DNA from: Clostridiales bacterium | GTDB taxonomy: Bacteria > Bacillota > Clostridia > Oscillospirales > Oscillospiraceae | Assembly: GCA_021203685.1 (NCBI GenBank) | Contig: JAJQAS010000025.1 | Coordinates: forward strand, 1-11,773 | Length of the DNA: 11,773 nt | Direction of reading: 5' to 3' | In this document: positions 1-5,717 of the stretch, piece by piece | Numbering within the stretch: position 1 is the first letter of the stretch | Layout: each line of letters begins with the position of its first letter | The notes under the pieces: generated by a model | Databases searched by the model: none | What the model was told of the DNA's origin: nothing | The model's input: only the letters and a program-made list of their open reading frames with translations | Translations under genes and position numbers: made by a program

Positions 1-506
1 TCCCCGACGTATCCCACTTCGGCGTCACAACTTCCATCTACACACCGGAGCACGACATGCGCACAACGCTGAACCAGGTGGCCATCTCCATGAACAACCT
101 GTACCGCAGCAGCCATCCCCAGACCGCGCTGGACTGGGACCAGCTCACCGACAGCCTCCGGCAGTCCAAAATCGCCACTTCGGAGCATCTGTTTGTCAAG
201 GTGCGCATTTTGCTGGGCGATGAAACACTGTCAGAGCTGACGGCGGAAACGCTGGCCCAGGCTTATGCCGTCTACTGCGACAACATTCAGGACCCCGCCC
301 GCCTGGAGGAATACCGGGAGATCGAACACCTGCGGTGGCTCCGCTACTACCTCTACCACAACTGGTCCCATGGAACCGTGCGAAAACCAGCCCTCCGGCA
401 AGACCCCCGCATCTGTCCTTATGCGTCCCTTGCCCCCTACGAACAGGCCTACGGCGATTACGCCTGGAAGCTGATGGGGGAACTGCGGCTGAAAACCGGC
501 GGCTGA
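1..506 (+). CDS. C-terminal part of a RyR-domain-like protein (5' end outside window)
   Basis: The frame is open from the left edge (first full codon at position 3) to a TGA at 504-506, so the Met codon at 57 is probably internal and the gene begins before the window. About 167 residues are visible. The segment around W27-H43, counted from the Met at 57, has the spacing of the linker preceding RyR-like domains in clostridial accessory proteins. It is followed by an E-H-L-R-W-L-R-Y-Y motif at about residues 89-97 and then an aromatic tail with a Pro-Tyr ending. The E-H-x-R-W core is typical of RyR-like (ryanodine receptor repeat) domains, which in bacteria often follow NAD-binding or TrkA-N-like domains. 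No signal peptide or membrane segment is visible. The assignment rests on remembered motif patterns, so the function is unknown and the family call is moderate. It is separated from xpt by 162 nt and a promoter, so it is not cotranscribed with xpt by necessity. Confidence 0.55.
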   Translation, partial: PDVSHFGVTTSIYTPEHDMRTTLNQVAISMNNLYRSSHPQTALDWDQLTDSLRQSKIATSEHLFVKVRILLGDETLSELTAETLAQAYAVYCDNIQDPARLEEYREIEHLRWLRYYLYHNWSHGTVRKPALRQDPRICPYASLAPYEQAYGDYAWKLMGELRLKTGG

Positions 507-509
507 GCG

Positions 510-565
510 GCGGGATTTGTCCGCACAACTTTTGGAGGGGCGACATTTTTGTCACAAATCCCCGC
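510..565. repeat. Interrupted inverted repeat between the RyR-like gene and xpt
   Basis: The arm at 510-520 (GCGGGATTTGT) is complementary to 554-565 (ACAAATCCCCGC) with a single bulged C. The loop contains a small GACA/TGTC hairpin at 542-553. There is no T-run directly after the right arm, so this is not a classical terminator. It lies 20 bases upstream of the xpt -35 box. It could be a 3'-UTR structure of the upstream gene or an operator-like site; neither is established. Confidence 0.3.
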
Positions 566-584
566 AGAAAATTTGCATGGGGGC

Positions 585-613
585 TTGTCACCCGGCAGGG
601 GATATGTTAAAAT
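585..613 (+). promoter_or_regulatory. Extended -10 sigma-A promoter of xpt
   Basis: The -35 is TTGTCA at 585-590 and the -10 is TAAAAT at 608-613, with a 17-nt spacer and an upstream TG (605-606) that makes an extended -10. Transcription would start near 620, giving a leader of about 50 nt before the xpt start codon. Confidence 0.7.
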
Positions 614-668
614 ATTCACAATATCACCCGGAGTGGTTGAGCCAAAAACGGAGAGGGGACGAATGCAC

Positions 669-1238
669 ATGAAGCTGCTGGAGGAACGCATCCGCAGGGA
701 CGGCGTCGTGGAGGACGGCCAGGTGCTGAAGGTGGACCGATTCCTGAACCACCAGATGGACGTGGGCCTGTTTGAGGAAATGGGCAAAGAGTGGGCCAGG
801 CTCTTCGGGGCGGAAAACGTCACCAAGATTTTGACCATCGAGGCCAGCGGCATCGGCATCGCCTGCGTCACGGCGGAACAGTTCAACTGTCCGGTCATCT
901 TCGCCAAAAAGTCCCGCACCCGGAACATCGCCGGAGAGGTCTACTCCACTACCGTCAAGTCTTTCACCCACGGCAACGTCAGCACGGTCATCGTCTCCAA
1001 ACAGTTCCTCCGCCCGGAGGACAAGGTGCTGCTCATCGACGACTTCCTGGCCAACGGCGCAGCCCTGGAGGGGCTCATCGACCTGGTGGAGCAGTCCGGC
1101 GCCACCCTAGTGGGGGCGGGCATCGCCGTGGAGAAAGCCTTCCAGCCCGGCGGTGAGCGCATCCGCGCCCGGGGCGTCCGGGTGGAGTCCCTGGCCCGGG
1201 TCAAGCGCATGGCGCCGGGGGAGATCGAGTTCTGCTGA
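669..1238 (+). CDS. xpt: Xanthine phosphoribosyltransferase
   Basis: This enzyme converts xanthine and PRPP to XMP and pyrophosphate in cytosolic purine salvage. The 189-residue product matches the Bacillus Xpt layout. It has a V-L-K-V-D-x-F-L-N-H-Q segment at 19-29 near the N-terminus, a T-I-E-A-S-G-I segment at 56-62, and the type I PRPP-binding motif L-L-I-D-D-F-L-A-N-G at 121-130. A conserved V-E-K-A-F-Q-P-G follows at 154-161, and R-V-E-S-L-A-R at 171-177. Two ATGs compete, at 663 and 669. The one at 669 is chosen because M-K-L-L-E-E-R-I aligns with the N-terminus of known Xpt proteins and because the GGAGAGGGG element at 650-658 then has a 10-nt spacer, against 4 nt for the upstream ATG. 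It has its own promoter (585-613). Many Firmicute xpt genes carry a guanine riboswitch, but the roughly 50-nt leader here is too short for that aptamer and none of its core is visible. The nucleobase preference (xanthine over guanine) is inferred from the family. Confidence 0.93.
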   Translation: MKLLEERIRRDGVVEDGQVLKVDRFLNHQMDVGLFEEMGKEWARLFGAENVTKILTIEASGIGIACVTAEQFNCPVIFAKKSRTRNIAGEVYSTTVKSFTHGNVSTVIVSKQFLRPEDKVLLIDDFLANGAALEGLIDLVEQSGATLVGAGIAVEKAFQPGGERIRARGVRVESLARVKRMAPGEIEFC

Positions 1239-1253
1239 CTGCGAAAAAAAGAC

Positions 1254-1281
1254 TTGACTTTTTGTGAAAAGGGCGTATACT
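1254..1281 (+). promoter_or_regulatory. Sigma-A-type promoter in the xpt 3' gap
   Basis: TTGACT at 1254-1259 and TATACT at 1276-1281 are separated by 16 nt, a near-consensus pair. Predicted start is about 1289. No good open frame follows; a strong hairpin begins about 10 nt after the start. A weak AT-rich hairpin (AAAAAG 1246-1251 / CTTTTT 1258-1263) overlaps the -35 and might be a poor xpt terminator. Confidence 0.55.
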
Positions 1282-1298
1282 GTATCTTATAGAAGGGC

Positions 1299-1340
1299 AA
1301 AGGCGTCAATGTTCCAAGCGAACGTTGACGCTTTTCTTTT
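1299..1340 (+). terminator. Long-stem hairpin followed by a T-rich run
   Basis: The arms at 1299-1314 and 1320-1335 form a continuous 16-bp stem as RNA (two G-U wobbles) with the 5-nt loop CAAGC, followed by CTTTT at 1336-1340 after the stem's own TTTT. It fits an intrinsic terminator for xpt, whose stop is 60 nt upstream of the stem. It may also act as an early attenuator for transcripts begun at about 1289. Confidence 0.6.
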
Positions 1341-1435
1341 CTTCCTCCGGTGGCCCCGTCCAGTGGCACACTTCGGAAAGACAGTCCCCTCTTGCCGCAT
1401 GGGGGCCGGGTGAGGTACGACGCCCGGTCTCCGCG

Positions 1436-1465
1436 AAAAAGCTCCGGTTTCGCCGGGGCTTTTTT
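1436..1465 (+). terminator. Intrinsic terminator
   Basis: AAAAAGCTCCGG (1436-1447) pairs with CCGGGGCTTTTT (1453-1464) across the loop TTTCG (1448-1452), about 12 bp with one wobble, and T6 at 1460-1465. The A-run on the other side would let it work in both directions. The next 66 bases (1466-1531) hold nothing recognisable up to the following promoter. Confidence 0.8.
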
Positions 1466-1531
1466 GTGGTCTGCGCGGACGCACACCTGCTTCACTGAGA
1501 AAGGTTCCGAAAACGTTTCATTTTGCTCGCC

Positions 1532-1560
1532 TTGACAAAGTGTGGGGCCGGGCGTATGAT
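1532..1560 (+). promoter_or_regulatory. Promoter of the DUF2812 gene
   Basis: The -35 is a perfect TTGACA at 1532-1537 and the -10 is TATGAT at 1555-1560, with a 17-nt spacer. Transcription would start near 1567. The leader then contains a tight hairpin, CGCTGC AAA GCAGCG (1572-1586), just before the start codon, which could limit ribosome access. A LacI-operator-like palindrome, GAAAACGTTTC, lies at 1509-1519 upstream. Confidence 0.75.
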
Positions 1561-1590
1561 GGTACAAAAATCGCTGCAAAGCAGCGGGAA

Positions 1591-2766
1591 ATGGGGCGCG
1601 TGAGCTTGAAAAACAGCCGTTTGAAGTGGATCTTCCTGCCCTCCGGGGACTATCTGGCGCTGCGTCGGCGGCTGGACCGTCTGGCGGAGCAGGGCTGGGA
1701 GCTGGCCGAAGCGGGGGACGGGAGCTGCTTTTTCGCCCGGTTTCAACCCACGGAGCGGACCGAACTGCGCTATGATACGGAGGTGGCGCCCCTGCTCCGG
1801 GATGAAAACCAGCTGCGGGAGACCGTGGAACGCCGGGAGCGGCTGGGCTGGTCGCCGGTAGGCACCGTCAACGGCGTGGACGTTTACGTCTCTCAGCCCT
1901 GCCGTTACCCGGAACAGGAGAACGAACCGGCGGAAAACCGCCGCCATTGGCGGGCCAGAGGGGTGCTGTCGCTGGTGACGGCGGTGCTGGCCGCGCTGCT
2001 GGCGGGACGGTGGAGCTGGTTTACAGACCCGTGGTACTTGGGCAACACCGCCGCATTGCTGTACCTCAGCCGGGTTCCGCTGCTGGTGGGCGGGGTCCTT
2101 TGGACGGCGTGGGTGCTGCTGCGGCAGCTGACCCCCTGGAACAGGGAACCACGCGCCATTCTCGCCTGGATGCGCTCCGCGCTGCAGGCCGGGTTTTGCC
2201 TTTGGGCAGTGCTGTTGCTGACCGCTCTTGTGCTGGACCGGCTGCCTCCGGCGTGGGCCTGCGGCGTGCTGGCTGTCGCCCTGCTGGTCCTGCTGCTGGG
2301 CCGCCGGGGCTGGCGCAAGCGGACCGGCTTCGCCGGGCAGAGCCTGCTGGCGCTGGTGGTGGGGTGTACCCTGTTGGTTTCCCAGCTGCTGCCCATGGCC
2401 CTGCCGGACAGCCAGCGTTACAGCGCAGGCAGCGCCTCCTGGCGGGGCAGTCTCACCGATGTGGTGCGGGCGGAGGACCTGGGGCTGGATGACCTGGCCT
2501 TCATCTCCGCCGAGTACGACAAAGACGGCTCCCTGTTGGTTTCCCGCAGCACCTACCGGGAGGAATGGGAGGAGCTGCGGCTGAGCTGCCAGTATGACCG
2601 CTGTCTGACGGCGGCCCTCGCCGATCAGGTGGCGGAGGAGATCCGCGCCGCCCACCCGGACGCGGTCATTCTCGTCCAGGGGCGGCAGGTGGCAGCCCTC
2701 TGGTCTTCGGAGACACTGGACGAGGCGGCGGTCCAGGCCGCGCTGGAAGCGCTGCTGGGATCGTGA
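1591..2766 (+). CDS. DUF2812-family membrane protein, five predicted helices
   Basis: The product is about 391 residues of unknown function. The N-terminal roughly 110 residues match the DUF2812 pattern: a K-W-x-F-L-P-S-G-D-Y opening at about 12-21, a helix ending E-Q-G-W-E-L, and later L-G-W-S-P-V-G-T-V leading to a V-Y-V strand. Five hydrophobic segments follow at about 124-139, 163-178, 198-216, 220-237 and 250-268, and then a soluble tail of about 120 residues rich in acidic residues. The frame stays open upstream to a GTG at 1540, but that codon lies inside the promoter, so the start must be later. ATG 1591 is used; GTG 1600 or TTG 1606 are possible and the Shine-Dalgarno signal is poor for all. 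DUF2812 genes are often paired with a PadR-type regulator, and none is present here. It is a single-gene unit converging on clpC, with 52 nt between the stops and no convincing terminator in that gap. Confidence 0.75.
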   Translation: MGRVSLKNSRLKWIFLPSGDYLALRRRLDRLAEQGWELAEAGDGSCFFARFQPTERTELRYDTEVAPLLRDENQLRETVERRERLGWSPVGTVNGVDVYVSQPCRYPEQENEPAENRRHWRARGVLSLVTAVLAALLAGRWSWFTDPWYLGNTAALLYLSRVPLLVGGVLWTAWVLLRQLTPWNREPRAILAWMRSALQAGFCLWAVLLLTALVLDRLPPAWACGVLAVALLVLLLGRRGWRKRTGFAGQSLLALVVGCTLLVSQLLPMALPDSQRYSAGSASWRGSLTDVVRAEDLGLDDLAFISAEYDKDGSLLVSRSTYREEWEELRLSCQYDRCLTAALADQVAEEIRAAHPDAVILVQGRQVAALWSSETLDEAAVQAALEALLGS

Positions 2767-2818
2767 CGGAAACAGGCAAACAGCCCTGTCTTCCCAGGCC
2801 ATTCCCTCCTCGCTCCCA

Positions 2819-5296
2819 TCATCTGCGCTCCTCCATGGGAGCCGCGTCAGACCGCCGGACCGTCAGGGCCAGTTTTCCCTCTTCCGCCGTCACCTGGAGC
2901 GTGTCTCTCCGGCCCAGTTCGCCGGAGAGCAGCAGCTCCGCCGCCGGGTCCTCCAGGTGGGCGCGGATATACCGCCGCAGGGGGCGCACCCCCAGGGTGG
3001 GGTCCTGCCCTTCCCGGGCGATCAGCTCCACCGCCGCGTCGCCGGCCTCCAGCCGCACGCCCTGGGCGGTCAGCCGCTGGCCGGACTGCCGGAGCATCAG
3101 CCGGGCGATTTCCTGCGCCTCTTCAACCGTCAACTTTTGGAAGCAGATGATCTCGTCGATGCGGTTCAAAAACTCCGGGCGGAACAACTTTTTCAGTGCT
3201 CCCCGGAGGGCGCTCTGGCGGCTCTCCTCTCCCCTGTTGCCGAACCCCAGAGGGTGTTCCTGGGCGGAGAGGGCGTCCGCCCCCGCGTTGGTGGTCATGA
3301 CGATGACCGCGTTGCGGAAGTCCGCCTTTTGCCCCTGGCTGTCGGTGAGGGTGCCGTCCTCCAAAATTTGCAGCAACAGGTTCCACACCTCCGGGTGGGC
3401 TTTTTCCAGCTCGTCGAACAAAATCACCTGGTAGGGCCGCTTGCGAACGGCCTCGGTGAGCCGTCCCCCCTCCTCGTAGCCCACGTAGCCGGGTGGGGAA
3501 CCGATGAGCCGGGAGGCGGACTGGGCCTCCATATACTCCGACATATCCAGCCGCAGCAGCGCCTCGTCTGTGCCAAAGAGGGCCTGGGCCAGAGCGCGGC
3601 ACAGCTCCGTCTTACCCACGCCGGATGGCCCCGCGAACAGGAAAGACCCCACGGGCCGGTTTTCCTCCTTCAACCCGGAGCGGCTGCGGCGGATGCACCG
3701 GGCTACGGCAGCCACCGCCCGCTGCTGGCCCACTACCCGGCGGTGGAGGGTGTCCTCCAGGGCCAGCAGCTTCCGGCTCTCGTCCTCGGTGATGGAGGCC
3801 ACGGGGATGCCCGTCCAGTCGGCCAGCACCGTGGCCACGTCCTCCCGGCGCACCGTCACCGCCTGCCGCTGGGGAGATTTGTACCACGCACGCCGGGCAT
3901 CCTCCATCTGGCGGCGATAGCTCTGTTCCGCGTCCCGGAACAGGGCGGCCTTCTCGTAGTCCTGTCCCCGGATGGCCTTCTCCAGGGCGGCCACCGCCTC
4001 CTGCCGCTTGTCCTCCAGGGCGCGGAGGGACTCCGGCGGCAGCTCGGCGGCGATTTTGGCCCGGGCCGCCGCCTCGTCCATCAGGTCCACCGCCTTGTCG
4101 GGCAGGTATCGGTCGGGCAGATAGCGAACGCTCAGCTCCACCGCTGCCTGAATGGCGTCTGATTCAATGGTGAGCCGGTGGTGGGCCTCGTAGCGGCTGC
4201 GCAGGTTTTCCAAAATCTCCACCGCCTGCTCCCGGCTGGGCGGCTCCACCGTTACCGGCTGGAACCGCCGCTCCAGAGCGGCGTCCTTGCGGATATAGCG
4301 GCGGTACTCCTCCTGGGTGGTGGCCCCCAGCACCTGAATTCCCCCCCCCCGGGACAGGGCGGGCTTGAGGATGTTAGCCGCGTCGATGGAGCCTTCCGCG
4401 CTGCCAGCCCCCACGATGGTGTGCAGTTCGTCCAAAAAGAGGATGACGTTGCCCACCCGCTGGACCTCCCGGATGAGCCGCTTGACCCGCTCCTCGAACT
4501 CGCCCCGGTATTTGGTGCCCGCCACGGTGGCGGAGAGGTCCATGGACAGCAGCCGCTTGCCCCGCAGAGCTTCCGGCACATCTCCGGCGGCCAGCCGCTG
4601 GGCCAGGCCCTCGGCCACCGCCGTCTTGCCCACCCCCGGTTCTCCCAGCAGGACGGGGTTGTTTTTTGTCCTGCGGCAGAGGATTTGGATGACCCGGTTC
4701 AGCTCCGGGTCCCGGCCCGTCACCGGATCCAGGCGTTTGGTCTCCGCCAGCCGGGTCATATCCCGGGCAAACTGGTCCAGCAGCTTGGACTCCCGCACCG
4801 GCTCCCCCTCCCGGCCCTTCCGTTCCCAAAAGACCGCGCCGCCGCTTTCGCCCATGGATGCAAAAAGGGTGCTGTACAGCGTCCGCAGCTCCACCCCGCC
4901 GCTGCTGAGGATGCGTGCGGCGGTGCCCTCTCCTTCCCGGAGGATGCCCACCAGCAGGTGCTCGGTACCAACGCCGCCGCTCTTTATCCGGCGGCTCTCG
5001 GCGGCAGCCAGCTCGACGATTTTCCGGCACCGGGGGGTCAGCCCCTGCATGGGCGCGCAGCCAGCGGCTCCCACACCCACCAGATTTGCCACCGTCTCCC
5101 GCAGGCCCTCTGGCTTCAGCCCGGAGGCCCGGAGCAGTTGAGCGGCCCGTCCCTCCGGCTCTCCCGCCAACCCCAGCAGCAGGTGCTCGCTGCCCACATA
5201 GTTGTGTCCCAGCCCTCTGGCCTCGTCCCGGGCCAGCCGCAGGGCGTTTTGGGCACACCTGGTCAGGCCCACCCCGGTTCCCGATTCGCAGTTCAT
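2819..5296 (-). CDS. clpC: ClpC-type AAA+ unfoldase of the Clp protease
   Basis: This is a hexameric ATP-driven unfoldase that feeds proteins to ClpP in the cytosol. The 825-residue product has two Clp_N repeats (about 10-145). AAA1 carries Walker A G-E-P-G-V-G-K-T at 218-225, pore loop T-K-Y-R-G-E-F near 261-267, Walker B V-I-L-F-L-D-E at 284-290 and arginine fingers A-L-E-R-R-F near 340-345. A linker with a UVR motif (about 432-463) marks ClpC rather than ClpA or ClpB. AAA2 carries Walker A G-P-S-G-V-G-K-T at 556-563, pore loop G-Y-V-G-Y, Walker B at 624-629 and sensor F-L-N-R-I-D. The L-G-F tripeptide at 683-685 is the ClpP-docking loop. The frame is open to 5338, but AAGGAG at 5306-5311 is 9 nt from ATG 5296 and 3 nt from ATG 5302, so 5296 is chosen. 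The usual ctsR-mcsA-mcsB neighbours are absent and no CtsR or CIRCE operator is visible. A G10 run at 4341-4350 encodes G-G-G where the family normally has G-E. Confidence 0.95.
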   Translation of the reverse strand: MNCESGTGVGLTRCAQNALRLARDEARGLGHNYVGSEHLLLGLAGEPEGRAAQLLRASGLKPEGLRETVANLVGVGAAGCAPMQGLTPRCRKIVELAAAESRRIKSGGVGTEHLLVGILREGEGTAARILSSGGVELRTLYSTLFASMGESGGAVFWERKGREGEPVRESKLLDQFARDMTRLAETKRLDPVTGRDPELNRVIQILCRRTKNNPVLLGEPGVGKTAVAEGLAQRLAAGDVPEALRGKRLLSMDLSATVAGTKYRGEFEERVKRLIREVQRVGNVILFLDELHTIVGAGSAEGSIDAANILKPALSRGGGIQVLGATTQEEYRRYIRKDAALERRFQPVTVEPPSREQAVEILENLRSRYEAHHRLTIESDAIQAAVELSVRYLPDRYLPDKAVDLMDEAAARAKIAAELPPESLRALEDKRQEAVAALEKAIRGQDYEKAALFRDAEQSYRRQMEDARRAWYKSPQRQAVTVRREDVATVLADWTGIPVASITEDESRKLLALEDTLHRRVVGQQRAVAAVARCIRRSRSGLKEENRPVGSFLFAGPSGVGKTELCRALAQALFGTDEALLRLDMSEYMEAQSASRLIGSPPGYVGYEEGGRLTEAVRKRPYQVILFDELEKAHPEVWNLLLQILEDGTLTDSQGQKADFRNAVIVMTTNAGADALSAQEHPLGFGNRGEESRQSALRGALKKLFRPEFLNRIDEIICFQKLTVEEAQEIARLMLRQSGQRLTAQGVRLEAGDAAVELIAREGQDPTLGVRPLRRYIRAHLEDPAAELLLSGELGRRDTLQVTAEEGKLALTVRRSDAAPMEERR

Positions 5297-5305
5297 CGTC
5301 ATCCG

Positions 5306-5311
5306 CTCCTT
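5306..5311 (-). promoter_or_regulatory. Shine-Dalgarno site deciding the clpC start
   Basis: AAGGAG on the minus strand stands 9 nt from the ATG at 5296 and only 3 nt from the ATG at 5302. It lies inside the longer open frame that begins at 5338, arguing against the upstream start. No convincing promoter for clpC was found in the 160 bases upstream. Confidence 0.65.
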
Positions 5312-5471
5312 GTCGTTCCAGTTGCGGCGGGGGGACACGTTTTCCCCTTTGCACGCCGTTGCCTGTTATTCTGTTCCCTTTTTCCCAGTTCTAAACATCC
5401 CCACTGGCAAAGTCGTCGATTTTTCTGTCCTTCCACGTCAGAAATTTATTCGTTCTTTTCAAAATTTGCTC

Positions 5472-5500
5472 TTGCTTTTTTCCGTCGTCCGTGCTATTAT
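5472..5500 (+). promoter_or_regulatory. Promoter of tRNA-Pro
   Basis: TTGCTT at 5472-5477 and TATTAT at 5495-5500 have a 17-nt spacer, with TG at 5492-5493 forming an extended -10. Start is predicted near 5507, about 20 nt before the mature tRNA. Confidence 0.65.
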
Positions 5501-5527
5501 ATACGAGTCGTCAGGAAAGACGGCCAT

Positions 5528-5604
5528 CCGGGTGTGGCGAAGTTTGGTATCGCGCTTGAATGGGGTTCAAGAGGCCTTGAGTTCGAATCTCAACACTCGG
5601 ACCA
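5528..5604 (+). tRNA. tRNA-Pro(GGG)
   Basis: A complete 77-nt cloverleaf can be drawn. The acceptor is CCGGGTG (5528-5534) with CACTCGG (5594-5600). The D stem is GCGA/TCGC (5537-5540 / 5550-5553) and the anticodon stem CTTGA/TCAAG (5555-5559 / 5567-5571). The anticodon GGG is at 5562-5564 after T33, the T stem is TTGAG/CTCAA around the loop TTCGAAT, the discriminator is A, and CCA is encoded at 5602-5604. The C1-G72 pair with A73 is typical of bacterial proline tRNAs. It reads CCC and CCU codons. It is a single-gene unit with its own promoter and terminator. Confidence 0.95.
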
Positions 5605-5611
5605 AAAATGA

Positions 5612-5660
5612 CAATCCGAACGCAATTACTCAGGTGGGTAATGCGTTCGGATTGTTTTTT
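5612..5660 (+). terminator. Intrinsic terminator of tRNA-Pro
   Basis: CAATCCGAACGCA (5612-5624) and TGCGTTCGGATTG (5642-5654) are perfect complements (13 bp). The stem extends by TTAC/GTAA past one bulged A and is followed by T6 at 5655-5660. It lies 8 nt after the tRNA CCA and insulates the tRNA from the CLC gene. Confidence 0.9.
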
Positions 5661-5717
5661 GTCGAACCGATTCCTTGTATCACTTGCATCAAAAGAGAAA
5701 AAAGAGGGAACAAAACC

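Larger units (their letters stand above)
1289..1465 (+). ncRNA. Candidate small structured RNA between xpt and the DUF2812 gene
   Basis: The interval runs from a predicted start (promoter 1254-1281) to a clear intrinsic terminator ending at 1465, about 177 nt with no plausible coding frame. It contains a 16-bp hairpin at 1299-1335. Next comes a GC-rich domain in which GGCCCC (1352-1357) can pair with GGGGCC (1402-1407), enclosing GTGGCA (1363-1368) / TGCCGC (1393-1398). A stem of GGGTG (1408-1412) / CGCCC (1421-1425) follows, then the terminator. The core motifs of SRP RNA, tmRNA, RNase P and the common riboswitches were looked for by eye and not found. It could equally be the xpt 3'-UTR with two successive terminators, or an untranslated leader, although the DUF2812 gene has its own promoter downstream of the terminator. 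Confidence 0.35.

Noticed and set aside
1341..1435. Known housekeeping RNA (SRP RNA, 6S, tmRNA, RNase P) or common riboswitch
   Set aside because: The signature cores were not found. 6S-like length is suggestive, but no 5'-3' closing stem with a central bubble could be drawn.
1509..1519. LacI-type or cre operator GAAAACGTTTC
   Set aside because: It is palindromic but does not fit the cre consensus spacing, and no cognate regulator is in the window. Kept only as a note.
1492..2802. 436-codon minus-strand open frame opposite the DUF2812 gene
   Set aside because: The translation is Gln/Pro/Arg-rich low-complexity of the kind made by the antisense of GC-rich coding DNA. The + strand has promoter and family motifs.
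2767..2818. Terminator between the convergent DUF2812 and clpC genes
   Set aside because: Only a weak ACAGG/CCTGT hairpin without a T-run is present.
5297..5470. CtsR or CIRCE operator upstream of clpC
   Set aside because: No GTCAAA direct-repeat pair and no TTAGCACTC/GAGTGCTAA pair is present on either strand.
4178..5611. 477-codon + strand open frame opposite clpC
   Set aside because: It is a shadow of clpC that also runs into the tRNA. It has no recognisable domain.
5202..5717. Long in-frame extension upstream of the CLC gene
   Set aside because: The open frame runs through the clpC 5' region, the tRNA-Pro gene and its terminator. The CLC homology and a good Shine-Dalgarno point to ATG 5718.
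5661..5717. Fluoride riboswitch in front of the CLC gene
   Set aside because: The stretch after the tRNA terminator is only 57 nt, A-rich and lacks the crcB-motif core.
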